A stretch of DNA of 64,000 nt from a virus. A model generated the notes under the pieces. The model saw only the letters and a list, made by a program, of their open reading frames with translations. It made no database searches and was not told the origin of the DNA. A program made the translations under genes and the position numbers. Of the stretch, positions 57,446-64,000 are shown one piece after another (positions within the stretch are counted from its first letter, which is position 1; each line of letters begins with the position of its first letter). The stretch covers positions 1 to 64,000 of IMG/VR virus record IMGVR_UViG_3300027770_000039. One strand, written 5' to 3'.

Positions 57446-58145
57446 TAATAATTTTTTTAATAACCTTTTCTGTAGCTTTTATAGAAATATAAAATAGTGG
57501 AGTATTTCTCTCTATTAACCTTATTTGTTTTTCATTAGATAAAAAACAAAAATCTATAAAAGTTGGTTCCTTTATTATATCATTATTATTAGTTTTTTCA
57601 AAGGTCCCACTAGTCTCAATAATGCATATTACTGGGTCTTTTTTAATATTTTTTATACTATACTCTGCATCGCAATCAACAATCCATGGTACATATATCT
57701 TAAAAATTCTGTCCGAAACTTGTTTAAAATTATTTTTATTTAACAAGTCTTTAAAGCTTTCAATAGACAAAAATGATGGATAAAACTGCCTAACCATAGA
57801 TTTTTCAGATGCATAAAATATACTAGAAACCTGTTTATTGCTTGTTGGATGTCCTTGCCAAAGAATATCTGAATAATTCTTGTATATTAGATTTATCTCA
57901 TTTTTAGAAACTATCTCTATTTCTGGTTTGATTCCAAAATTATCTACATATAAATTTATTGGTTTTAAAACATTATTTTTATATTTTTTTAAAACTTGAT
58001 CCCAGGTTGCCCAATCATAAAAAACGTTGCATTCTTTTAAAATATCTTTAAAACTCATTGAAGACATCTCTAGCCAAGAATTAGATTCAAATGGTGCCCT
58101 TAATATGGGAAACGTTTTATTTATCGAAATATCTTTTTTGACCAC
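57438..58145 (-). CDS. Diverged paralogue 2 of the same family, 235 aa
   Basis: Reads KIYVPWIVDCDAEYSIKNIKKDP against the IPWHCETPPGYSILITHPHN of paralogue 1, and RNTPLFYISIKATEKV against GTPIFQVFPFKREN; similarity is low but the blocks keep order and spacing. It is Lys/Asn-rich, more AT-rich in codons than its neighbours. Probably relaxed or specialised. Overlaps paralogue 1 by 8 nt and the next gene by 25 nt. Confidence 0.5.
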   Translation of the reverse strand: MVKKDISINKTFPILRAPFESNSWLEMSSMSFKDILKECNVFYDWATWDQVLKKYKNNVLKPINLYVDNFGIKPEIEIVSKNEINLIYKNYSDILWQGHPTSNKQVSSIFYASEKSMVRQFYPSFLSIESFKDLLNKNNFKQVSDRIFKIYVPWIVDCDAEYSIKNIKKDPVICIIETSGTFEKTNNNDIIKEPTFIDFCFLSNEKQIRLIERNTPLFYISIKATEKVIKKIINE

Positions 58146-58852
58146 ATTTTTTTCCTATAACCATTTCTAAAAACTGATCTAACCGAAAGTTGCTGGGCTC
58201 TAATTTGTGTATCAGAATCTTTTTCTTTATTAAGCGAGCTTTCCCAATCATCTCTCTTAAAAGGAATAATTTGAATAATTGGAGTGCCTTGTTCAATTAC
58301 TCCTTTAAATCCTTTTTCTACAAAAAAAGACAAATAACCATCAGAAGCGTATTTATCTGTGTCTATCAACCCTGGGATAGCTTGTAGAGGGCTTTTTTCT
58401 CCGTGCATTGGGTTTATAAACAAACAACTATACCCTGGCTCTGTTCTGGCAACCCACATTGGATGTATTCTTATAACTTGCTTATGAAAATTATTAGGAA
58501 TAGGGTATTCTTTTATTTGTTCAGATAAATGATGAGCTAATAAAAATTTTTGAAACTCTCTTGTATCATTTGGAATATCAATTTTTAAAATATCTCCTGT
58601 AGCATCTATGCTTAAATCCATAGGGCAAAGTAAGTAATATCCAAAAGTCATAGAATCAAAAACAGCTTGACATTTTTTTACTGTTAAAAGCATATTTCCG
58701 CTATGAACAGATGTATCATCATTTAAATAGCTTTTTTGTTTTTTCCACCACTCTGGAAGCAATGAAGATACCGATTGAGGATTTGGGAATATTTTTTCAA
58801 GTCCTCTATACTTTGGAAGAAATTCAATCTTTATCAAACTAATGGAATCCAT
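58121..58852 (-). CDS. Unnamed-family paralogue 3, 243 aa
   Basis: Shares with paralogue 1 the blocks FDSMTFGYYLLCPMDLS, HPMWVARTEPGYSCLFINPMHG, PGLIDTDKYASDGYLSFFVEKGFKGVIEQ and GTPIIQIIPFKRDDWE. Predicted beta-rich; the C-terminal end KKMWSKKIFR is basic. Function unknown. It overlaps the oxygenase-like degenerate gene by 19 nt. Confidence 0.5.
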   Translation of the reverse strand: MDSISLIKIEFLPKYRGLEKIFPNPQSVSSLLPEWWKKQKSYLNDDTSVHSGNMLLTVKKCQAVFDSMTFGYYLLCPMDLSIDATGDILKIDIPNDTREFQKFLLAHHLSEQIKEYPIPNNFHKQVIRIHPMWVARTEPGYSCLFINPMHGEKSPLQAIPGLIDTDKYASDGYLSFFVEKGFKGVIEQGTPIIQIIPFKRDDWESSLNKEKDSDTQIRAQQLSVRSVFRNGYRKKMWSKKIFR

Positions 58853-59394
58853 TTCTGATAGTATTGTCTGTGCAAATTTTGTAATGTAGATACAGAAAAA
58901 TATAAAAACATACTATCTTTATTTATTGTATCACAAAAATCTATTATATCTCCTTTATCAAATAGAATTAAGGTACCTTCTGGCGTATCTATTTCTTTTT
59001 CATTAATTATCATTTTATTGTTATTGCTTTTAATTACATATATCCCAGAAAAATTTAACCTTGTTCTATCTGGAGTTGTCACCAAAAAATTGTTGACAGA
59101 TTGATCTAGTAAATTTCCTAATAAATAGTAATAATTATTTTCAAAGTTTATTTTGTTTTTTTTGCACTCTTCTTTAATAATTTTAGATATTTCTAAATAT
59201 AATTTGTATATTTCTTTATGGTACATTCCAAAAAAATTAAAAGTTTTATAATCAATTAAAGAAATTTTTTTTGTTTTAATTTTTGTTCTGACTCCCCATT
59301 TTGCAGAACCTACTTCTTCATACATTGAGTCAATCATATCTTTATATTGTTTATATAAGAATTCGTTTCTAATGTTTTCTAGTTTTGTTATCAT
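58834..59394 (-). CDS. Degenerate oxygenase-like paralogue without iron ligands, 186 aa
   Basis: Matches the genes at 56042 and 55380 in the helix IYKLYLEISKIIKEECKKNKINFENNYYYLLGN and the KWIPLV end, but the HDH ligand segment has become an ordinary TTPDRTRL stretch and no second His is in place. The DSBH scaffold persists (FSGIYVIKSNNNKMIINEKEIDTPEGTLILFD). Suggests a binding-only or pseudo-enzyme role. AT-rich; a weak AGAGAAAT ribosome site. Confidence 0.5.
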   Translation of the reverse strand: MITKLENIRNEFLYKQYKDMIDSMYEEVGSAKWGVRTKIKTKKISLIDYKTFNFFGMYHKEIYKLYLEISKIIKEECKKNKINFENNYYYLLGNLLDQSVNNFLVTTPDRTRLNFSGIYVIKSNNNKMIINEKEIDTPEGTLILFDKGDIIDFCDTINKDSMFLYFSVSTLQNLHRQYYQKWIPLV

Positions 59395-59399
59395 AATTT

Positions 59400-60041
59400 T
59401 TATTTCTCTAAAATTTCATTTGGGTTTTTTTCGTAAGGTCTGAGAGAATGCCAAGTTGCTGGTAAAATAGGATCTTTAAAGTGCTCTAAGTCTGGCTCTG
59501 TAATAATTTCTTTTGATTCTCCCAAAATTATATTTTCATTTTTTTTATTTTTTGATCTTTTAAACCTTAAAGCTAATATTAATTTAGCTGATTGTTTATG
59601 CATAGCAGATCCAGTTTTGCTTGCAGAAACACCTTGTCTAACTCTAACATTATACTTTGCCCACCAAACAGTATATCCCAATATGGCCAATGAAATATTT
59701 ATTTTTTTTCTTCTATAATAAGGCTGGCAGTAAACTCTATTTATCACAGCATCTTTACATTTTTTTATATTATCATTTTGTATGTTTGAAATGTCTATCC
59801 ATGAAGTAGGATATTCGTTATTTATAAAATTAGAAAATATTAATGTTCCAGAAGGATTTTTATCATTAAGGTAAAGGCATTCTATGCCTTTGTTTCCATT
59901 TACGTCTTGCATTAAAGTCCATTGAATCCAAGAACCTTTTATATACTTAGGGTATTTTCTAAATATTGGAAAAATAAAACCTTTTGTTGATTTTGCACCA
60001 ACAAATCCCATATTGTAAATATGCTTAACTAAATTAAGCAT
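59400..60041 (-). CDS. Possible GNAT-like protein, 213 aa
   Basis: Start at ATG 60039-60041 (MLNLVKHIYNMGFVGA); an upstream ATG at 60095 would overlap the Hint-protein gene by 49 nt. The run WIQWTLMQDVNGNKGIECLYLNDKNPSGTLIFSNFINN, then VINRVYCQPYYRRKKINISLA and GVSASKTGSAMHKQSAKL is GNAT-like in order (sheet, YRR before an acetyl-CoA loop, late helix), but the Q/RxxGxG/A motif is weak. The first 21 nt form an 8-bp inverted repeat (60021-60028 with 60034-60041) that includes the start codon. Function unproven. Confidence 0.45.
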   Translation of the reverse strand: MLNLVKHIYNMGFVGAKSTKGFIFPIFRKYPKYIKGSWIQWTLMQDVNGNKGIECLYLNDKNPSGTLIFSNFINNEYPTSWIDISNIQNDNIKKCKDAVINRVYCQPYYRRKKINISLAILGYTVWWAKYNVRVRQGVSASKTGSAMHKQSAKLILALRFKRSKNKKNENIILGESKEIITEPDLEHFKDPILPATWHSLRPYEKNPNEILEK

Positions 60042-60046
60042 GCTTA

Positions 60047-61363
60047 TTAGGCAGGGGTTGTAGGGTCGGTGTCTCCTGCTGTAGAGTCTTTCCATTGCTG
60101 GTAAAGTACCTCTAGAGATTCAGAAACGCTTTGGTTTGGCTCAGTAATAACGTTAGGTGATGTTATGTCTAGTCTAACTGAGTCGTGGACTAAAGAGTTG
60201 TCTGTAAAGAATACGTCATAAGGCTCTGTGTTAATAGTAATAACTAACTCTGGTCCCTCTGAAACTCTTAGCTCAATAATTGGCTGCCAATCATTGAATG
60301 TTGGAGAGTAGATTAAATCTGTTTCTACAATTTCATTAGCTGAAATAAATCTTGCTATTCCATCTCTTTTGGTTAGAACCCAGTGTGTATTTGTATATTT
60401 ATTTCCGTTAATTACATAAGTGGTCATTGCAATGTTTGCTGAAATAGACACCACTGTTGTTTCAATATCAGTATTAATTTGTGGGGCAGCAGATGACCAA
60501 GATTCAATAATTTCTTCTAGTCCTACTCCGTCCATTGGCAAATCATCAATTGCTGCTGAGTACAGAATATCTCCTGCAGAAACGTTGTGAGCTAACACAA
60601 GACCTTCAGGAACCTTTGAATGAATTAATGTATCTGCTCCAATTGATTTTCCTGGTGTAAAGCCGAACGGGGTGAAGCCGAACGGGGTGAAGCCGAACGG
60701 GGTGAAGCCGAACGGGGTAAAGCCGAACGGTGCAAAGCTGAATGGGGTTGTAGTAATATTTCCTGAATAATTAGACCATGCTCCATTTCCATTAGCATTT
60801 CTAGCCCGCACTCTAAAGTTCCAAACAAAGTCATTGTTTTGGCTTGCAAAATCTACGCTGTTTGTTCCAACTGCTACGGTCTTATTGTCGTCTCCGCCTC
60901 CACCATTATCTTCTAAATAATAATCAATAATTGCTGATCCACCGTCTGCTGGTGTTGACCAGGAAGCTCTATTGTTTTGTGCTCCATTGTTTGCTGCTGA
61001 CGGAGTTGAAATTGTATCAGGCACTGTTGTTGCAGTAATGCTATTAGACGCAGCAGATGCTGGCGAGTTTCCAACTGCATTTGTTGCTATAACTGTAAAT
61101 GTGTATGCTGTATTTGATTGTAGACCAGTTACAGACAGGGGAGATGATGCTCCTGACGCAGTGTATGATCCTGGAGAGGATGTTACTGTGTATGATGTGG
61201 CTGCAGGTGAGTCTTCTGGTAAAGAAAACGTTACATCAGCACGTCCATTATTGAATGCACGACCTGAACCTACATCTGTTGCGGCTACTGACGTTGGTGC
61301 TTTTGGCTCCAAAAAGTCATTTGATGCCTGTGCCTTTTTACCGAATTTCTTACCTGCTGCCAT
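60047..61363 (-). CDS. Tail protein: two FNIII domains, PFGFT repeats and a Hint-like domain
   Basis: 438 aa. FNIII-like domains at about 21-114 (TSYTVTSSPGSYTASGA) and 115-205. Five perfect PFGFT units (212-236) follow a degenerate one. Residues 240-394 look like a Hint fold: S240-I-G-A-D-T-L-I at the front, H327 in the TNTHWVLTKRDG segment (block B TxxH), ISANEIVETDLI, and the FFTDNSLVHD end at 393-394 followed by Ser395. Inteins end VHN-C/S/T; here the last residue is Asp and the first is Ser. The C-terminal tail (395-438) is short. It could self-process or be a structural remnant. AAAGGAG before the ATG. Confidence 0.65.
   Translation of the reverse strand: MAAGKKFGKKAQASNDFLEPKAPTSVAATDVGSGRAFNNGRADVTFSLPEDSPAATSYTVTSSPGSYTASGASSPLSVTGLQSNTAYTFTVIATNAVGNSPASAASNSITATTVPDTISTPSAANNGAQNNRASWSTPADGGSAIIDYYLEDNGGGGDDNKTVAVGTNSVDFASQNNDFVWNFRVRARNANGNGAWSNYSGNITTTPFSFAPFGFTPFGFTPFGFTPFGFTPFGFTPGKSIGADTLIHSKVPEGLVLAHNVSAGDILYSAAIDDLPMDGVGLEEIIESWSSAAPQINTDIETTVVSISANIAMTTYVINGNKYTNTHWVLTKRDGIARFISANEIVETDLIYSPTFNDWQPIIELRVSEGPELVITINTEPYDVFFTDNSLVHDSVRLDITSPNVITEPNQSVSESLEVLYQQWKDSTAGDTDPTTPA
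60656..60730. repeat. Tandem 15-bp repeat encoding PFGFT x5
   Basis: Five 15-nt units, nearly identical (ccgaacggggtgaag on the plus strand), inside the tail gene, each coding Pro-Phe-Gly-Phe-Thr on the minus strand. Typical of slippage-prone linkers in viral tail proteins. One degenerate copy flanks it. Confidence 0.92.
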
Positions 61364-61395
61364 TTTGAATCTCCTTTTTCCTATTTAAATTTCTA

Positions 61396-63099
61396 TTACG
61401 CCATCAAGTCGCCGTAGACAACCCATGTATTTGCTGCTCTCTTAAAGAGAGTTGCAGATGACCAGGTTGTACGAAGTTTCAAACCAGGTGTTGCGTTAAC
61501 AGTTACTCCACCAGCACCTGCAATTGTAACCTGACCAGTTGATGTCTGAAGGATATCAATAGAGGTTCCGACTGGGAAGTTTAGTGTTGCATCTGTTGGA
61601 ATTGTAAGTGTTAGTGCTGAAGATGATCCCATTTCAATTAAGTCATCTCTTTCAGTTAATGCTGAAAGTGTATAAGATGCTGTCTTCTGAATGATTGGTG
61701 TCCGTGATGGTACACCTTCCATTGTTTGTGTTCCGTCTGTAAATGCTACACCTGAAGCAGAGGCTGTAATTAATCCTGTTGCTGTAATTGCTGGTGCTGT
61801 TACTGTACCAGTAAATGTTGGTGAAGCAATTGGTGACTTTGTAGCAATTGAGTTTGTAATTGTTGTTGAGAATGATGCGTCATTTCCAAGAGCAGTTGCT
61901 AACTCATTAAGAGTATCAAGTACTGCAGGTGCTGATGCTACAAGGTTTGAAACTGCTGTTCCTACGAATGCTGTAGTTGCAACCTGTGTAGTTGATGTTC
62001 CTGCTGTTGCAGTTGGGGCAGTTGGTACACCAGTAAGTGCTGGTGAAGCAAGTGGTGCCTTTAGATCAAGTGCTGTCTGCGCTGCAGTTGAAACTGGCTT
62101 TGCTGTGTCTGCAGTATTATCAACATTTCCAAGACCAACCATTGACTTTGTAATACCAGAAACTGTTCCAGTGAAAGTTGGTGAGGCAAGGTCAGCCTTA
62201 AGTGCCAATCCTGAGTTAACAGTTGCAGTTAATGCTAATGCTGATGTGTCTGAAATACCGTGTACGCTTGTTGTATCTGCGGTGTGGGTATCTAAATTTG
62301 TTGCTGCTGTGGTAGCGGCAGCTGTAATTGCTGCTGCTCTAGCAGTTGCTTCTGCTGTAATTGCTGCGCCTCTAGCAGTTGCTTCTGCTGCGACTGCACC
62401 AGTAACATAAGTTTGATTTGCTAATACTGATGTGTCTGCAATTCCGTGTACAGATGTAGTATCATTGTTGTGAGCAGTAATTTCAGTATTGACATAGTTC
62501 ATTGTTGCCAATGCTGTCATGTCTGCTACTCCGTGAACGTTTGTGCTAACCTGACCGTGTGTTGCAATTCCTGCGACTGTCTGTGTTTGAATATCGTCTA
62601 CATATTTCTTAGTTGATGCATCATAATCTAATGTAGGTGTTGCAAGACCTGTGATTTTGCTATTACCCATTGCAATAGCGCCAGTCATTGTTCCGCCAGA
62701 TTTTGGTAATCTAGTATTTATGCTAGTATTCATTGTAGTTACAAAATTTGCGTCATCATTGATGGCTGCTGCTAACTCGTTAAGAGTATCTAGTACTCCA
62801 GGAGCTGCGTCAATTACATTTCCTAATTGATTAATCGGCACCTGTCCTTGTGCATCTAGTGATGCTACTCCGTTGGCAACGCCTCTATCGGCTACCTCAA
62901 GATAGTCTCCAAGTGTATTTGTTAAATCTGAAGGAACAACGTTTGCATAAGCTAGGGATGTCCAAGCAGTAGAACCTGTTCCAATTTTAGTTTTTCTAGT
63001 ATCTGACTCTACGCCCATTTCTCCTGCGGCTAGAGTTGGATTTGCTGAAGTCCATTGTGCTGCGGTACCTCTGCGAATTTGAATTCTTACTGTTGACAT
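61396..63099 (-). CDS. Tail fibre stalk protein, 567 aa
   Basis: N-terminus MSTVRIQIRRGTAAQWTSANPTLAAGEMGVESDTRKTKIGTG matches the attachment domain of phage fibres of the Mtd-N/hyaluronidase-N style. Contains GGTMTGAI-type motif, LATPTLDYDASTKKYVDD and three repeats HGxxDxxxLA (about 190-300), with Ala/Thr-rich helix spacing (EATARGAAITAEATARAAAIT) and FTGTV segments typical of trimeric fibre shafts. C-terminal beta part ends ANTWVVYGDLMA. Host-contact fibre, probably trimeric. GGGG ribosome site before the ATG. Confidence 0.8.
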   Translation of the reverse strand: MSTVRIQIRRGTAAQWTSANPTLAAGEMGVESDTRKTKIGTGSTAWTSLAYANVVPSDLTNTLGDYLEVADRGVANGVASLDAQGQVPINQLGNVIDAAPGVLDTLNELAAAINDDANFVTTMNTSINTRLPKSGGTMTGAIAMGNSKITGLATPTLDYDASTKKYVDDIQTQTVAGIATHGQVSTNVHGVADMTALATMNYVNTEITAHNNDTTSVHGIADTSVLANQTYVTGAVAAEATARGAAITAEATARAAAITAAATTAATNLDTHTADTTSVHGISDTSALALTATVNSGLALKADLASPTFTGTVSGITKSMVGLGNVDNTADTAKPVSTAAQTALDLKAPLASPALTGVPTAPTATAGTSTTQVATTAFVGTAVSNLVASAPAVLDTLNELATALGNDASFSTTITNSIATKSPIASPTFTGTVTAPAITATGLITASASGVAFTDGTQTMEGVPSRTPIIQKTASYTLSALTERDDLIEMGSSSALTLTIPTDATLNFPVGTSIDILQTSTGQVTIAGAGGVTVNATPGLKLRTTWSSATLFKRAANTWVVYGDLMA

Positions 63100-63125
63100 T
63101 TTATTCCCCTTTTACTGCTTTAGTT

Positions 63126-63142
63126 ATGATATATTATATCAT
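63126..63142 (-). promoter_or_regulatory. 17-bp palindrome with extended -10 before the fibre gene
   Basis: ATGATATA-T-TATATCAT is a perfect 8-1-8 palindrome, and TGATATAAT (63133-63141) inside it is an extended -10 pointing to the fibre gene 34 nt away. Leader has AAAAGGGGA. Dyad over a -10 suggests repressor binding; AT-rich dyads can be chance. Confidence 0.45.
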
Positions 63143-63151
63143 TTTTTTTTG

Positions 63152-63511
63152 TTATGCTATTGAACCTGAATCAAAAACAAGTTGAAATGAAGAGGTAGAG
63201 GGATCTCCACCACTAGCTACACCAGTTGTGCCTGAATTGTCTACTCCGTTGGCTTGAACTGTGTATATAGGCTCTCCATCATAATCGATTGCCAGACCAA
63301 GGTCCATAAATGAAATTTCTTCAGATAAGTCTGGGATATCTGTTGCAAGTGCAACGTTAACCCAAGTATTATCTAATTGAATTTGTAATTTATTTGATGC
63401 TGTATCGAATCTTAAAGGGGTTGTTCCTAGTATGACTGAAGACTGGAATGTGGCAGATCCTGCGACATTGAGTCCGTTCTTTATTCTAAAGTTTTTATCT
63501 GTTGTTGCCAT
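63152..63511 (-). CDS. Small tail-appendage protein, 119 aa
   Basis: MATTDKNFRIKNGLNVAGSATFQSSVILGTTPLRFDTASNKLQIQLDNTWVNVA: a beta-rich N-terminal FRIKNGLNVAG motif also seen at fibre starts, then a low-complexity Gly/Ser linker and FQLVFDSGSIA. Likely a minor virion protein or fibre adaptor. The ribosome site AGGGGA is 13 nt away, longer than usual. Confidence 0.65.
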   Translation of the reverse strand: MATTDKNFRIKNGLNVAGSATFQSSVILGTTPLRFDTASNKLQIQLDNTWVNVALATDIPDLSEEISFMDLGLAIDYDGEPIYTVQANGVDNSGTTGVASGGDPSTSSFQLVFDSGSIA

Positions 63512-63542
63512 TTAAGTTCACATATCCCCTAATTGTTTTTTT

Positions 63543-63564
63543 GGGGAGATTTCAGGCTCTCCCC
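63543..63564. repeat. 7-bp GC-rich inverted repeat in the 68-bp gap
   Basis: ggggaga (63543-63549) and tctcccc (63558-63564) with an 8-nt loop. On the minus strand an A-run follows, not a T-run, so it is not a standard terminator for the gene upstream. It may be an mRNA stabiliser or a processing site. Confidence 0.5.
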
Positions 63565-63579
63565 TGGCCCTTTATTTAA

Positions 63580-64000
63580 TTATTTAATCAATGTTCCAAC
63601 TACAACAACTTCAGTGTTATTGTTTGCTGGGGTTACACGAATTCTTACATCTGAGCCAGAATAATCTGCAGTTACTGCAGCTAACTCTGTTCCGTTTGAA
63701 TATGTAATTCCATATTCAGAAACTGCTACGTTGTTAGAAGTATCAAGTGTAACTACTAGGTCTGATACCTGAGTGTGGCTACCATTTTTTGCTTTAACTA
63801 CAAGCTTAGCGCTTCTGTAATCTGCTGCTGCCCATGAGATAGCAGTTGTTGCTGCAGCGGTTACAATATTTCCAGTTGTTGCTGCAACTTGCTTGGCAAC
63901 AGAGTTGTAATTAATTGATGTAAATGCTGTAGTTCCGTTTTGCTGTGCTGTATTAGCTGCTGCTGCAGTTGCTTCTGCTGCTGCTTGAGCTGCGTTAGCT
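63580..64000 (-). CDS. C-terminal part of a tail fibre-like protein, start outside window
   Basis: Reads from the window edge to TAA 63580-63582. First about 25 residues are Ala-rich (AAQAAAEATAAAANTAQQNGTTA), a trimeric stalk; then a beta domain: AISWAAADYRSAKLVVKAKNGSHTQVSDLVVTLDTSNNVAVSEYG and RIRVTPANNNTEVVVVGTLIK. Resembles a fibre tip. The rest lies outside this window, so length and family cannot be given. Confidence 0.65.
   Translation of the reverse strand, partial: ANAAQAAAEATAAAANTAQQNGTTAFTSINYNSVAKQVAATTGNIVTAAATTAISWAAADYRSAKLVVKAKNGSHTQVSDLVVTLDTSNNVAVSEYGITYSNGTELAAVTADYSGSDVRIRVTPANNNTEVVVVGTLIK

Noticed and set aside
60656-60730. Tandem 15-bp repeats as a possible CRISPR or origin iteron array
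   Set aside because: Units are contiguous without spacers, in frame, and translate to PFGFT; a coding linker explains them.
61691-62410. 239-codon plus-strand frame opposite the fibre gene
   Set aside because: Val/Ala-rich shadow of the repetitive Ala/Thr codons on the minus strand; no start signals and no domain.
63543-63564. GC hairpin as terminator for the fibre-tip gene
   Set aside because: On the transcribed strand it is followed by A residues rather than a T-run.
1-64000. tRNA genes, rRNA, integrase/attachment site
   Set aside because: I looked for tRNA T-arm-like GGTTCGAATCC, integrase RHRY or serine recombinase motifs and found none I could support; absence by eye is not proof.

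Overview
The window is one arm of an AT-rich, long-tailed (siphovirus-type) double-stranded DNA phage. Every gene I can support lies on the minus strand, so transcription runs from high to low coordinates. Genes are packed end to end with frequent ATGA/TAATG overlaps. I see no rRNA, tRNA, CRISPR array, insertion sequence, integrase, holin or endolysin. The host cannot be read directly. Several apparently leaderless promoters, a TipAS-type domain and the actinophage flavour of several replication genes are compatible with an aquatic actinobacterial host, but this is a weak inference.

Layout in transcription order. (1) 64.0-60.0 kb: tail-fibre and appendage proteins, including one with two fibronectin-III domains, five PFGFT repeats and a Hint (hedgehog/intein-like) domain. 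(2) 60.0-52.7 kb: a tightly coupled accessory cassette with a possible acetyltransferase, three paralogues of an unnamed family, two active-looking oxygenase-like paralogues plus a third lacking the metal ligands, a GlcNAc-transferase-like glycosyltransferase, two prolyl-4-hydroxylase-like 2OG-Fe(II) oxygenases and a short-chain dehydrogenase. (3) 52.7-41.7 kb: LamG-type protein, portal, prohead protease fused to a scaffold-like region, major capsid protein, connector proteins, major tail protein, and the G/GT tail assembly chaperones with a clear -1 slippery site (C CCA AAC). (4) 41.7-23.7 kb: a 2090-residue tape measure, then tail-tip and appendage proteins and small coiled-coil proteins. 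(5) 23.6-8.3 kb: replication and recombination genes: phosphoesterase, DnaB-like helicase, primase, SSB, DnaE-type polymerase, RecA, two candidate resolvases and a Cas4-like nuclease, with two more 2OG-Fe(II) oxygenases among them. (6) 8.2-0 kb: terminase, carbamoyltransferase, TipAS-domain protein, another 2OG oxygenase, a luciferase-like monooxygenase, Hsp20, a Staphylococcal-nuclease-like protein, an FmdB-like zinc ribbon and a secreted protein that runs off the window.

Control signals are unusually readable. Terminators follow the major capsid, major tail, SSB and last tail-module genes. Promoters with TATAAT-like -10 boxes, often of the extended TGnTATAAT form, sit in the small gaps. Several lie exactly 6-8 nt before a start codon that has no Shine-Dalgarno sequence, which implies leaderless mRNAs. 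Two strong promoters (before the phosphoesterase and before terminase) carry a TGAC...GTCA inverted repeat over the -35 box, a candidate operator.

The most interesting candidate system is the 52.7-60 kb cassette. Prolyl-hydroxylase-like enzymes next to a GlcNAc-transferase-like protein, just downstream of proline-repeat tail genes, suggest hydroxylation plus glycosylation of a virion or host protein. At least seven oxygenase-like genes occur in the window.
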